DNA of 64,000 bases from Polaromonas vacuolata. Its GTDB lineage: Bacteria; Pseudomonadota; Gammaproteobacteria; Burkholderiales; Burkholderiaceae_C. The stretch lies in NCBI RefSeq assembly GCF_012584515.1, contig NZ_CP051461.1, positions 1,917,501 to 1,981,500 of the forward strand, read 5' to 3'. The notes below the pieces were generated by a model. That model ran no database searches. It worked only from the letters and a program-made list of their open reading frames with translations, and was not told the DNA's origin. Each line of letters begins with the position of its first letter. Position 1 is the first letter of the stretch. Made by a program: the position numbers and the translations under genes. Positions 54,054-62,148 of this stretch are shown here, in pieces.

Positions 54054-54079
54054 GGAATGCTCATAAAATTGAGCATTCC
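54054..54079 (+). promoter_or_regulatory. Perfect 10-bp stem-loop in the fdxA leader
   Basis: GGAATGCTCA (54054-54063), loop TAAAAT, TGAGCATTCC (54070-54079). It ends 23 bp before the fdxA ATG and is not followed by a T-run, so it is more likely a leader RNA structure or protein operator than a terminator. Confidence 0.6.
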
Positions 54080-54102
54080 CTTAGAACAGCCAGACCTACA
54101 AA

Positions 54103-54432
54103 ATGACCCACATCGTCTCAGACTCCTGCATACGCTGCAAATACACCGACTGCGTTGACGTATGCCCCGTCGATTGCTTCCGCGAAGGCCCCAACATGTT
54201 GGTGATTGATCCAGACGAGTGCATTGACTGCGCCGTCTGCATCCCAGAATGCCCAGTCAACGCGATCTATGCAGAAGAAGATTTGCCAGCTGATCAGATG
54301 CACTTCATCAAAATCAACATTGATTTAGCCACCGCTGCGGGCTGGAAAAGCATCACCAAGCGCAAAGACCCACTGCCAGACGCAGACGACTGGAAAGATA
54401 AAACCAACAAGCTCGCCGAGCTGGTTCGCTAA
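54103..54432 (+). CDS. fdxA: Ferredoxin FdxA (3Fe-4S/4Fe-4S)
   Basis: 109 residues. The cysteine patterns [18 protein letters not shown] and [17 protein letters not shown] match seven-iron FdxA ferredoxins, and the acidic C-terminal region with [17 protein letters not shown] is typical. It is a low-potential electron carrier in the cytoplasm. It follows the cys operon and is 30 bp before the reductase gene; supply of electrons to CysI is a reasonable inference. No obvious ribosome site stands out. Confidence 0.95.
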   Translation: MTHIVSDSCIRCKYTDCVDVCPVDCFREGPNMLVIDPDECIDCAVCIPECPVNAIYAEEDLPADQMHFIKINIDLATAAGWKSITKRKDPLPDADDWKDKTNKLAELVR

Positions 54433-54462
54433 TCTACAAACCCAAAGAAGGCCAAAAAACTA

Positions 54463-55515
54463 ATGCCCAATCAAGTGCAGTCGGACTGCATTCAAACTGA
54501 TGCCTTAGTCATTGGCGCAGGCCCTACTGGTTTATTCGCCGCATTCCAGTTAGGGCTGCAAGAAATCAAAACGCATATTGTTGACAGCCTGCATTACGCA
54601 GGTGGTCAATGTATAGAGCTTTATCCCGACAAACCCATCTATGACATTCCCGGCACACCACGTTGCACCGGGCGCGAACTGACAGAAAACCTGTTAAAAC
54701 AGCTTAAACCCTTTGACCCTCAGTTTCATCTAGGCCAAGAAATCAGCAGTTTAGAAAAACAAGCCGATGGGCGCTTTTTAGCGCAAACCACAGCCGGTCA
54801 GTCTTTTTTAACAAAGACTATTTTCATTGCCGCTGGTGTGGGTGCCTTTCAGGCCAGACAAATCAAGCTCGATGGCCTTGAGCGCTTTAACGGCAGTCAG
54901 ATTTTTTACCGTAGCGACGCCAATACTGTTTTTGCGAACAAGCATCTTTTAGTAGTGGGCGGCGATACTGCAGCGATTCAAAGCGCACTTAACTTTGCTA
55001 CCGACAGCACGCAAAAAGCCGCCAGTGTGACACTGCTACATCGACGCGATGTATTGCAAGCTGAGCCTGAATTACTCCAGCAATTTCAAGCTGCATGTGA
55101 AGCCGGCAAGATTCGCTTTATGGTCGGCCAAGTCACCGCTTATAGCGAAGTTCAAGGCTGTATGACAGCGGCACACATTACTGATGTCGATGGCCAGACC
55201 GCACCACTTGCCTTAGACGTCATGTTGGTATTACTAGGTCTGTCACCAAAACTCGGGCCACTGGCCAGCTGGGGTTTGGCCATGTCACGCAAACAAGTAG
55301 AAGTTGACACAGAAAAGTTTTCTACCAGTGAGCCAGGCATTTTCGCTATCGGCGACATCAATAGTTATCCGGGTAAAAAGAAACTGATTTTGAGCGGCTT
55401 TCATGAAGCCACCCTCGCCGTTTTTGGCGCAGCAGAAATCATCTTTCCCGAGAAAAAAATCATGTTGCAATACACCACCACTAGCCCTCGCTTGCACGCG
55501 TTGCTAGGCGCTTGA
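54463..55515 (+). CDS. Ferredoxin/flavodoxin--NADP+ reductase, thioredoxin-reductase-like type
   Basis: 350 residues. The FAD-binding motif is ALVIGAGPTGLFAAFQLG near residue 12, then YAGGQCIELYPDKPIYDIPG, the NADPH-binding LLVVGGDTAAIQSAL near 163, and GIFAIGDINSYPGKKKLILSGFHEATLA near the end. The type lacks the CxxC of thioredoxin reductase, as in bacterial TrxR-like ferredoxin-NADP reductases (YumC/CT1512-like). It is expected to reduce FdxA with NADPH. The gene pairs with fdxA directly behind the sulfate reduction genes. Confidence 0.92.
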   Translation: MPNQVQSDCIQTDALVIGAGPTGLFAAFQLGLQEIKTHIVDSLHYAGGQCIELYPDKPIYDIPGTPRCTGRELTENLLKQLKPFDPQFHLGQEISSLEKQADGRFLAQTTAGQSFLTKTIFIAAGVGAFQARQIKLDGLERFNGSQIFYRSDANTVFANKHLLVVGGDTAAIQSALNFATDSTQKAASVTLLHRRDVLQAEPELLQQFQAACEAGKIRFMVGQVTAYSEVQGCMTAAHITDVDGQTAPLALDVMLVLLGLSPKLGPLASWGLAMSRKQVEVDTEKFSTSEPGIFAIGDINSYPGKKKLILSGFHEATLAVFGAAEIIFPEKKIMLQYTTTSPRLHALLGA

Positions 55516-55889
55516 ACTAAAAAGTCTTTTGCACGCACGGCTTGAAGATTCATCGAGCTAAAAGGTAAGGGAAATTAAAAGGTGCAACGCCTTTTTCCAC
55601 TCATTACATTACTCGATGTCAATTAAGTTTTCAAACTAGCAATACGACATACTGCGGTCATTTTTTGTTTTGATTAGCGAAGTTTTAAGCTTTGCTGTGA
55701 CCTAGTCGAGCGGCTCAGTCGCACGGCTCAACACGCAATTACTCTCGCTGTGCTTTCAACACAGCGCAAAAAGTAGTTTTAAAAAGTCACACATTTGCTA
55801 TTTTTTTACGTGAAAAATAGAAAAGAATTAGCTATTAGTCGTTGTTTCTTATTTTTTAAAAATTAGAAAAAGCTAGAGTTAATTGCCCT
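55516..55889. other. 374-bp AT-rich intergenic region before the glycosyltransferase operon
   Basis: No gene on either strand. A weak hairpin AAAAGG/CCTTTT with T-run (55577-55595) may terminate the fdxA transcript. The A/T-rich stretch 55790-55880 probably contains the promoter of the glycosyltransferase gene, but I could not pick a convincing -35/-10 pair. Confidence 0.5.
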
Positions 55890-57875
55890 ATGCCAGAACT
55901 TGTTCTTTACTTGAGTATTGCAGCCGCGGCTATCACAAGTTTGGCGATGTTCTGGCTGTCCCCTCAATGTCGTCAAGCCCGTCTGGGTGTCTTATTGGTA
56001 ATGGCGTGGGTATTTGGTGTTTATTTTGTGTGGCGTTTAGGTCAGACTGTTCTATGGGGTGGATTTAGCTTTGCGGCGCTTTACACCCAATTTTTCGTAC
56101 TAGTTGAGTTGCTTTGGCTTGCAGAAATGGTTCATGATTGCCATTTTTATACTTATGCATCACGGCCGCTGGTACAAGGCATCAGCCGCGCACTTCGCCA
56201 ATCAAGCATCGATGTAGTCATTGCCAGTTATAACGAGCCCCGCGACATACTGGAAAAAACATTGCTTTGTGCCCTTCACTTAGATTGGAGTGCGCCTATA
56301 AAGATATATGTCATTGATGATGGTAAGCGTCAGTGGCTCGCTGAGCTTTGCTACAAGTTGGGCATTAACTACCTTAGCCGACCGGACAATCTAAACGCTA
56401 AGGCCGGCAACATTAATCACGCGCTTGATTATCTTCACGGCGATTTTGCGTTACTGCTAGATGCAGACTTTTTAGTCGCACCATTTGCAATTGAAAAACT
56501 AATCGCGCCTATGGTCGATGCCCAAGTCGCAGTGGTGCAATCACCGCACGATTTTTACAACCCCGATCCCATACAACGCAGTCTTGGTTTAGAAAGCCTA
56601 AGCCCTACTGACCAAATACATTTTTTCAACGACACACTGCGCATGCGCGATAACGGAGGCGCCGCTTTTTTTTGCGGTAGCAGCGGTTTAATAAGATTAA
56701 AAGCGCTCAAAGAGATTTCAGGCTTTCCCACTGATTCCATCACTGAAGATATTTTTGTCTCGCTCAAACTGAAGTCCCAGGGCTATCTATCAGTCACCAT
56801 TAAAGAGGCTGTGGCGACTGGACTGAACCCGCAAAGCATTAACGATTTTTTTGCCCAACGCAAACGCTGGGGTGAAGGTGCCATACAGATGAATTCCTGT
56901 ATTTGGGGCTCTACCCAAAGCTGGTTGCGCAATCTAGGCGTCATTAACCGATTGCAATTTTTCCCGGTGTATTGGTTAATTTCTTATCCCGTGCGGCTGA
57001 TAAGTCTGTTGGTGCCTCAGGCCTGCCTGCTACTGGGCTGGCAACCACTTGTCAACGCGCCTATCAACCAGTTATTGGCAGCGCAGGGTGGCGTACTGAT
57101 ATTGATTCTGGCTTTTAACCAATGGATTTCCCGTTCACACAGTCAACTATTGTTAAGCCAGATTTGGCACGATGTTCTTGCCTTGCGCTTGACTTTTTAC
57201 TTTCTCTTTAGGCTGATCAAACCAAATGACAAGCTTGTTTTTTCTGTCACGCCAAAAGGCAGCGATGCGGTTCATTTAGCAGAGGCTTCGGCCTCATCGG
57301 CTGCAGCCCAAAATCCAAACACAGCTACACCACCTCGATATTTTGATGTGTTGGTGTTAAGCCTTTTGATATTGACATTTGCTTGTCTAGCGTTGGGCGT
57401 GGTGAACTTGAATGACGCTCAAAGCACTGCTCAGTCTGGTGTTTATGCAGTCTCTTTATTTTGGGCCCTCATCAATTTCGCTCGTATATGGTTTGTTTAT
57501 GCCAGCTTACGCCGTGAAAAAGCCGTGCGGCTCGAAGAACTTCAAGCACCGGTCAGAATAATGTCTGATTTGTGGATTGACGGCTTGCCGGCCAATGCCG
57601 TGGGAGAGTTTCAGGTCAGCGAAAGCTCACTGAGCAGCACTAATGAAAATCAAGTCATTGCTCACAGGGACTTAGCGCTCTTGCATAACGGCACACAGCG
57701 CCACATTGGCAGAACCAATGACCAAGGAAAAATACTTTTTCACACACTTAAATGTCGCGGCTTATGGCTTAGTCGATTGACTGTCGCTAGCCTAGAAGTG
57801 GGGCTTGAAAGGTTAAACGGCGGTTATAAATCAGCGCAGGCTGTTGCTCAAACCATAAAGGCTTCATTTACATGA
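55890..57875 (+). CDS. BcsA-like family-2 glycosyltransferase with vestigial PilZ region
   Basis: 661 residues. Three N-terminal membrane segments (about 3-22, 32-50, 60-80) precede a GT2 domain (about 105-335) with the catalytic DDG (143-145), DAD (191-193), TED (285-287) and QRKRW (323-327). Further membrane segments follow, and FSVTPKG (451-457) matches the BcsA gating loop FxVTxKG. After the last helix, LRREKAVR (540-547) stands where the c-di-GMP RxxxR motif should be, but the PilZ DxSxxG is not recognisable. It is likely to make and extrude a linear polysaccharide. The stop overlaps the next start by four bases. Confidence 0.88.
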   Translation: MPELVLYLSIAAAAITSLAMFWLSPQCRQARLGVLLVMAWVFGVYFVWRLGQTVLWGGFSFAALYTQFFVLVELLWLAEMVHDCHFYTYASRPLVQGISRALRQSSIDVVIASYNEPRDILEKTLLCALHLDWSAPIKIYVIDDGKRQWLAELCYKLGINYLSRPDNLNAKAGNINHALDYLHGDFALLLDADFLVAPFAIEKLIAPMVDAQVAVVQSPHDFYNPDPIQRSLGLESLSPTDQIHFFNDTLRMRDNGGAAFFCGSSGLIRLKALKEISGFPTDSITEDIFVSLKLKSQGYLSVTIKEAVATGLNPQSINDFFAQRKRWGEGAIQMNSCIWGSTQSWLRNLGVINRLQFFPVYWLISYPVRLISLLVPQACLLLGWQPLVNAPINQLLAAQGGVLILILAFNQWISRSHSQLLLSQIWHDVLALRLTFYFLFRLIKPNDKLVFSVTPKGSDAVHLAEASASSAAAQNPNTATPPRYFDVLVLSLLILTFACLALGVVNLNDAQSTAQSGVYAVSLFWALINFARIWFVYASLRREKAVRLEELQAPVRIMSDLWIDGLPANAVGEFQVSESSLSSTNENQVIAHRDLALLHNGTQRHIGRTNDQGKILFHTLKCRGLWLSRLTVASLEVGLERLNGGYKSAQAVAQTIKASFT

Positions 57876-58468
57876 GCTTTTTTCAACTCAAACTATTGGC
57901 TCTACTTTGTACAACCGTATTTAATGCGAATGCTGTGACGGGCGAGTTCTATCAACTCGACACTGGCTCGGCGGGCAGCACAGTTGTGGCGGTCAAAGCT
58001 TGGGATGACATAAAAATGTCGGCCAGCCATTCGCGCTGGAGTGAGCAGGGTCATGCGACCGGGATTGGAATCACAAAACAATTGCCACTTGTATTGTATG
58101 ACGGCGTGCAATTTGCCTGGGGATTGCAAGGCATTGCGCATCGATCTGCGCCAGATGCAGCGCGACCCAGTTCCAGCGGTATTGGTCTTAAATTGAGCGC
58201 TGAATGGCAACCTAGATTTACTTCTGGTCAAGGCTACTTTTTAGTAGAGCGCGCCAGCATATTTGGCACTTGGCTTACGGTTGCTCAATACAAGCCTGAC
58301 GGTTTGCCTGTAAGTATGGAATGGGTTGGCGTTGGCGATAAGCGCTGGTATGCCGGTCACAGCATTGCGCTGCGTTATGCACTGCCCGATACGCGCTTGT
58401 CTCTAAGGCTGGGTTACCGGCTAAACGACAAAAGCATATTTCTTGGTCTTTCTTACAACAGTTTTTAA
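57872..58468 (+). CDS. Small exported beta-rich protein, outer-membrane candidate
   Basis: 198 residues. N-terminal signal peptide (LKLLALLCTTVFNANA, cleavage near 21). The mature part alternates polar and hydrophobic residues in strands such as HSIALRYALP and RLSLRLGYRL, and ends in Phe (LGLSYNSF), as outer-membrane barrels do. I do not recognise it by sequence; the BcsS family of cellulose-associated outer-membrane proteins is a possibility to test. The ATGA overlap with the glycosyltransferase stop shows coupled translation, and the next gene starts only 6 bp after its stop. Confidence 0.72.
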   Translation: MSFFQLKLLALLCTTVFNANAVTGEFYQLDTGSAGSTVVAVKAWDDIKMSASHSRWSEQGHATGIGITKQLPLVLYDGVQFAWGLQGIAHRSAPDAARPSSSGIGLKLSAEWQPRFTSGQGYFLVERASIFGTWLTVAQYKPDGLPVSMEWVGVGDKRWYAGHSIALRYALPDTRLSLRLGYRLNDKSIFLGLSYNSF

Positions 58469-58474
58469 AACTCT

Positions 58475-59692
58475 ATGCTAAGACACCTGTTCAAACCGAT
58501 TGATAAATCTGAGCCGCGCGAGAAGGTTTCTCATGCACTCGCCATACAGCGAATGCAGGCGCATATTGATGCACTAGAAGAAGAAAGGCGCTGTCTTTTT
58601 AGCCTATCTGAGAGTCCATTTTCTCTGATCACATTAAAATTTTCATGCAGTTTAGCGTCTCTTAGTCCATTAGATTTAGTCTACGCCAGCAGCAACGTCA
58701 GCAATATTCTTGCGACTACGACCAGTACGTTGATCCAAAATCCCCTTTTAATATTGGAATATTTGACGCCAGCGTCTGCTCGCAGAATCAAACGCCAATG
58801 GCAAGTTAGCGTTAAGCGTATGCAGCCTTTTAACGAATTAATCTGCCTCGCCTTGCGTAGCGACGCACATTGGCTACAAGTTCAGGTCATGCCCGCTCGT
58901 AGAGAAAAAAAGCTGGTATGGGAGTGCTTTGCCTTAGATGTGACGGCGCTGCATAACGATCACGAAGCGCAGAAAAAAATCCTTCATGATCAACTCATCT
59001 CGCTCGATAAGCTGAGTGTTCACACCCGCATGCAGCTACAAACTATTATCGATAGCATCCAAAAAATGCAGCAAGACGAAAGCGTAAGTGGCGGCGTCAA
59101 CCTAGAACAAATCAGCCATAACTGCATTCAATTAACTGAAATCTTAGATGAGGTGATGGACACTGCAGCCTCGGTGCTAGATAAGGTCAGGCTAACGGAT
59201 GATGAATTCCTCCTGACACCGTGGCTAGAAAGTTTGGCTAGTACGTGGCAACACTTCGCGGCAGATCGTGCGCTTAGTTTTACTCTGAGCTTAGACAACT
59301 GTGAGCACGTGGTGCAAACCGATCGCAATCGCCTAGCTCTGGTGTTGCGCAGACTATTTTTTTCTACGATCGCCACTGCCCAGCCCGGAGAAGTACGTGT
59401 GCATGTTGCTTGCCAAACTAAAGCACAGCAGTTGCACACCACAGTAGCAATTTCCTCTCTACACAAAAAAGACGGGATTGGCGTAAGCCATAGCTCGTTA
59501 CTCGACTTCTATGACGCCGAGATAGAAATCCCGTCAACACTGACATGGACCCAGCAAATGGCGCGTCGCTTAGGCGGCTCTGTGGGTACCTCGTCCGTAG
59601 AAGACGGTAGATTTACTTTTCAACTGCGCATCAACTTGCCGTTAGCTCATGCACCAGTAGAAATTACAAAAACTGCTGCTGCTGCTCAATAA
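58475..59692 (+). CDS. Degenerate histidine-kinase-like protein (PAS-like plus HATPase-like)
   Basis: 405 residues, no membrane segment. An N-terminal helix (about 20-45) leads to a PAS-like region (45-160: FSLSESPFSLITL, VYASSNVSNIL, HWLQVQVMP). A DHp-like helical region (165-235) follows, then an HATPase-like C-terminus (245-390) ending MARRLGGSVGTSSVEDGRFTFQLRINLP. The H-box is LSVHTRMQLQ (181-190), where His183 is out of register and the E and P are missing. The N-box has lost its Asn (RNRLALVLRRLFFST), and the G1 box survives only as KDGIGV. It therefore looks like a pseudokinase or non-phosphorylating scaffold. It is third in the glycosyltransferase operon. Confidence 0.75.
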   Translation: MLRHLFKPIDKSEPREKVSHALAIQRMQAHIDALEEERRCLFSLSESPFSLITLKFSCSLASLSPLDLVYASSNVSNILATTTSTLIQNPLLILEYLTPASARRIKRQWQVSVKRMQPFNELICLALRSDAHWLQVQVMPARREKKLVWECFALDVTALHNDHEAQKKILHDQLISLDKLSVHTRMQLQTIIDSIQKMQQDESVSGGVNLEQISHNCIQLTEILDEVMDTAASVLDKVRLTDDEFLLTPWLESLASTWQHFAADRALSFTLSLDNCEHVVQTDRNRLALVLRRLFFSTIATAQPGEVRVHVACQTKAQQLHTTVAISSLHKKDGIGVSHSSLLDFYDAEIEIPSTLTWTQQMARRLGGSVGTSSVEDGRFTFQLRINLPLAHAPVEITKTAAAAQ

Positions 59693-59746
59693 AATCCGTA
59701 TTCCTTGATAGAGAAGCGCTACATCAGGTCTGATGCGCACTTTTAT

Positions 59747-59749
59747 GTG
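59747..59749. repeat. Left target-site duplication GTG of the IS30-type element
   Basis: GTG 59747-59749 equals GTG 60837-60839 at the other side. IS30 elements duplicate 2-3 bp on insertion. Confidence 0.75.
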
Positions 59750-60836
59750 GCGGATTCAAGCTTGAAGTGCAACCGTATGCTGATAGGACTCTAACTGTTC
59801 CATAAAAACCTGATGCGGCGTTCGATACCCTAAACATTTTCTAGGACGATGATTGAGCCTGTGCATCGCTAAAGCAATGTCATCGTCGGTGATGCAATTA
59901 AAGCGCATCCCCTTTGGGAAAAACTGGCGAATCAAACCGTTCATATTCTCGTTCGCCCCACGCTCCCACGAGGCGTATGGATGGGCGAAAAAGAAATCTG
60001 CACTCAGCGCAGAAGCTATTCGTTCATGCTGGGCAAATTCCTTGCCGTTATCAGTCGTGAGAGTGTGCACGCAATGAGCGAACGGTTTGAGTAAAGTGAT
60101 TAACGCGTCCCCTACGGCTTGCGCTGTTTTGAATGGCACGTGGAAAATTATTGAATAGCGAGAGACACGCTCATTAATCGTCACTAGTGCTTGCTTCTGC
60201 CCGGCACCAATCACCAGATCAGCCTCCCAGTCGCCAAAGCGCGCACGCTCAAGCACGATGTCGGGTCGCAGTTCTATTGAGACCTGGCGAGAGATGGTGC
60301 CGCGCCGTTCACGGCCACTGCTGCGTTTTTTTCGCGTCTTCTGGCAACGCAGTGTTTTATGCAAGGTGCCGCCCGCGCGTTTGTCAGCGTAGATGTACTG
60401 GTAAATGCTCTCATAGCTAACACCGGGTTGGTGGCTAGCTTCGAGGTGGCCGCTGATTTGCTCGGGGCTCCAAGCCTCAGCCAACTTTTCCTCCACTACA
60501 GCCCATGTCGAGTCAGCAACTCTAGGACTATTGGCGCAGGCAAGTCTACGTTCTTGGGCTTTGTCATTTGCCTGCTTAGGGCGATAGCCTCGTAGACCGC
60601 GGTTACGACGCAACTCACGGCTGATGCTCGATTTATCACGGTCCATCATTTTTGCAATTTCACTTTGATTGAAGTTTGCTTTGACGAGGATTGCAATCTG
60701 GTAACGTTCGTCACGGGTGAGGTGTGTGTAAATCATTCTGGGCAACTTTGACTTGGTAGTCGGGAAGCTTGGATGCTCTCACATCTCACCCACCCGTACG
60801 GTTAATTTCAAAGTTGCACTTCAGACTTGAATCCGC
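59750..60836 (-). mobile_element. Complete IS30-family insertion sequence
   Basis: 1087 bp. The ends are inverted repeats of about 24 bp with two mismatches: GCGGATTCAAGCTTGAAGTG.. at the left (59750) and its counterpart, with TC in place of CT, at the right (60836). Both ends are intact and flanked by a GTG duplication. One transposase gene fills the element, and its stop codon lies inside the left repeat, as in compact IS30 types. All features are those of a recent, potentially active insertion. Confidence 0.92.
59756..60736 (-). CDS. IS30-family transposase
   Basis: 326 residues from ATG 60736 (MIYTHLTRDERYQIAIL); a TTG three codons earlier is possible. The N-terminal helix-turn-helix is IAKMMDRDKSSISRELRRN. 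The catalytic DDE triad is FGDWEADLVIG, TTDNGKEFAQHE and the Glu in WERGANENMNGLIRQFFPKG, all intact. It cuts and rejoins the element ends during transposition. The length is standard for the family. No frame break was seen, so it may be functional. Confidence 0.95.
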   Translation of the reverse strand: MIYTHLTRDERYQIAILVKANFNQSEIAKMMDRDKSSISRELRRNRGLRGYRPKQANDKAQERRLACANSPRVADSTWAVVEEKLAEAWSPEQISGHLEASHQPGVSYESIYQYIYADKRAGGTLHKTLRCQKTRKKRSSGRERRGTISRQVSIELRPDIVLERARFGDWEADLVIGAGQKQALVTINERVSRYSIIFHVPFKTAQAVGDALITLLKPFAHCVHTLTTDNGKEFAQHERIASALSADFFFAHPYASWERGANENMNGLIRQFFPKGMRFNCITDDDIALAMHRLNHRPRKCLGYRTPHQVFMEQLESYQHTVALQA

Positions 60837-61279
60837 GTGTCAAAAAGATAAGTGGCTTAACAGCAAATCAAGCTTAAGAGCTGATCTTTAGCATTAAGGA
60901 TGGTCAGACAGCGTCCTCAGCCGCTGATCTTTGCTACACCTTGCGAAGCAAGGTTGTGAATGACTGACAAAGTCATTTAGGCGACTTAGATAGCCCCAAT
61001 TCTCCTAGGGATTACCCTGTGGGTATTCCGCATTGCGAAATTTGCGGAGATTACGTACTTCCCGGCTGGTACTATCAAATATCAATTAAGCATCACCTCC
61101 TCATTGGCATCCGCAAGGCATGACATGGCAGGAACAGAGATGCGAAGTCCTCCCCCCTCATAGGAACAAAAAACGATGCATATGCTTCAGAATCCGACGA
61201 CTTGGTCCTGCATGGCTTGGCTTTCAGGCACTGGTCAACAAGCGCAGGTCATTTCAATGACCGCAGCATTGAGGACTTA
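60837..61279. other. 443-bp leader region of the second liv operon, rich in palindromes
   Basis: No gene. Perfect small hairpins are ACCTTGC-gaa-GCAAGGT (60938-60954) and AATGACT-gacaa-AGTCATT (60959-60977). A palindrome TACCC-tgt-GGGTA (61013-61025) and a cluster of TTCCGCA/TGCGAAA/TTGCGGA half-sites (61026-61048) look like operators. The remainder, to the GAGG ribosome site at 61271, appears to be an untranslated leader of 200 bp or more. Confidence 0.55.
61013..61048 (+). promoter_or_regulatory. Operator candidates upstream of the second liv operon
   Basis: TACCC-tgt-GGGTA is a perfect 5-bp inverted repeat. The adjoining TTCCGCAtTGCGAAA is a 7-1-7 near-palindrome with one mismatch, and a third half-site TTGCGGA follows at 61042. 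Such half-site clusters resemble IclR-family or LuxR-type binding regions, but the regulator is not in the window. Confidence 0.45.
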
Positions 61280-62146
61280 ATGATGGACATGTTTCTTCAA
61301 CAAGTGCTCAACGGTTTAACCCTAGGCGGCATCTACAGCTTGGTGGCGCTTGGCCTGACCCTCGTCTACGGTATTTTGCATGTGCCTAATTTTGCCCATG
61401 GTGCTTTCTACATGGTCGGCGCCTTCATGTCGTTTCATTTGATGTCGGCCTGGGGTTGGAATTACTGGTTGGCGATGACAGGCTCGGCAGCTACCGTGGC
61501 CTTGTTAGCAGTATTGGCTGAACGTTTGGTGTTTCACCCGCTACGCCATGCCTCAGGGCTACATCCGATGATCGCAGCTATCGGCGTACTGCTGTTTTTG
61601 GAAGCTGCTGCACAAGCCATATGGGGCGCGGACTTCCAACGCATGCAAACGCCTTACAACAGCATTATTGACTTAGGCGGTGTAACTGCGCCGGCGCAGA
61701 GATTACTCATTATTGGCGCGGCATTCACGCTAATGGTCGTATTGCATCTATTCCTGAAAAAAACCGTGATGGGCTCGACCATCATCGCCATGGCGCAAAA
61801 CCGTGACGGCGCTTCCTTAGTCGGCATAGATGCCAACCGCGTGGCCATGCTTACCTTTGCAATTTCTGGCGTACTTGCCGCCGTGGCCGCTACGCTTTAC
61901 GCGCCTATCAACTTGGTTTACCCAGCAATGGGCCATTTGGTCATTACTAAGGCCTTTGTGATCATTATTTTGGGCGGCATGGGCAGTGTGCCGGGCGCTA
62001 TTGTTGGCGGCATGATCATAGGTTTTGCCGAAAGCTTTGGGGCGTATTACATCTCAACGGACTACAAAGACATCATCGCCTTCATGCTGTTAGTAGTGAT
62101 TTTGTCGTTTCGCCCACAGGGCCTGTTTACCAAGGGAGTGCGCTAA
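61280..62146 (+). CDS. livH: Branched-chain-type ABC transporter permease (LivH-like), second system
   Basis: 288 residues from ATG 61280 (MMDMFLQQVLNGLTLGGIYS) with GAGG at 61271; a second ATG at 61283 has slightly better spacing. LivH features: LGGIYSLVALGLTLVYGILHVPNFAHGAFYMVGAF and IIILGGMGSVPGAIVGGMIIG, ending FRPQGLFTKG. Eight or so membrane helices. It pairs with the LivM-like protein encoded 2 bp downstream. There is no binding-protein gene upstream; the IS30 element and the glycosyltransferase operon occupy that space. Confidence 0.92.
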   Translation: MMDMFLQQVLNGLTLGGIYSLVALGLTLVYGILHVPNFAHGAFYMVGAFMSFHLMSAWGWNYWLAMTGSAATVALLAVLAERLVFHPLRHASGLHPMIAAIGVLLFLEAAAQAIWGADFQRMQTPYNSIIDLGGVTAPAQRLLIIGAAFTLMVVLHLFLKKTVMGSTIIAMAQNRDGASLVGIDANRVAMLTFAISGVLAAVAATLYAPINLVYPAMGHLVITKAFVIIILGGMGSVPGAIVGGMIIGFAESFGAYYISTDYKDIIAFMLLVVILSFRPQGLFTKGVR

Positions 62147-62148
62147 GC

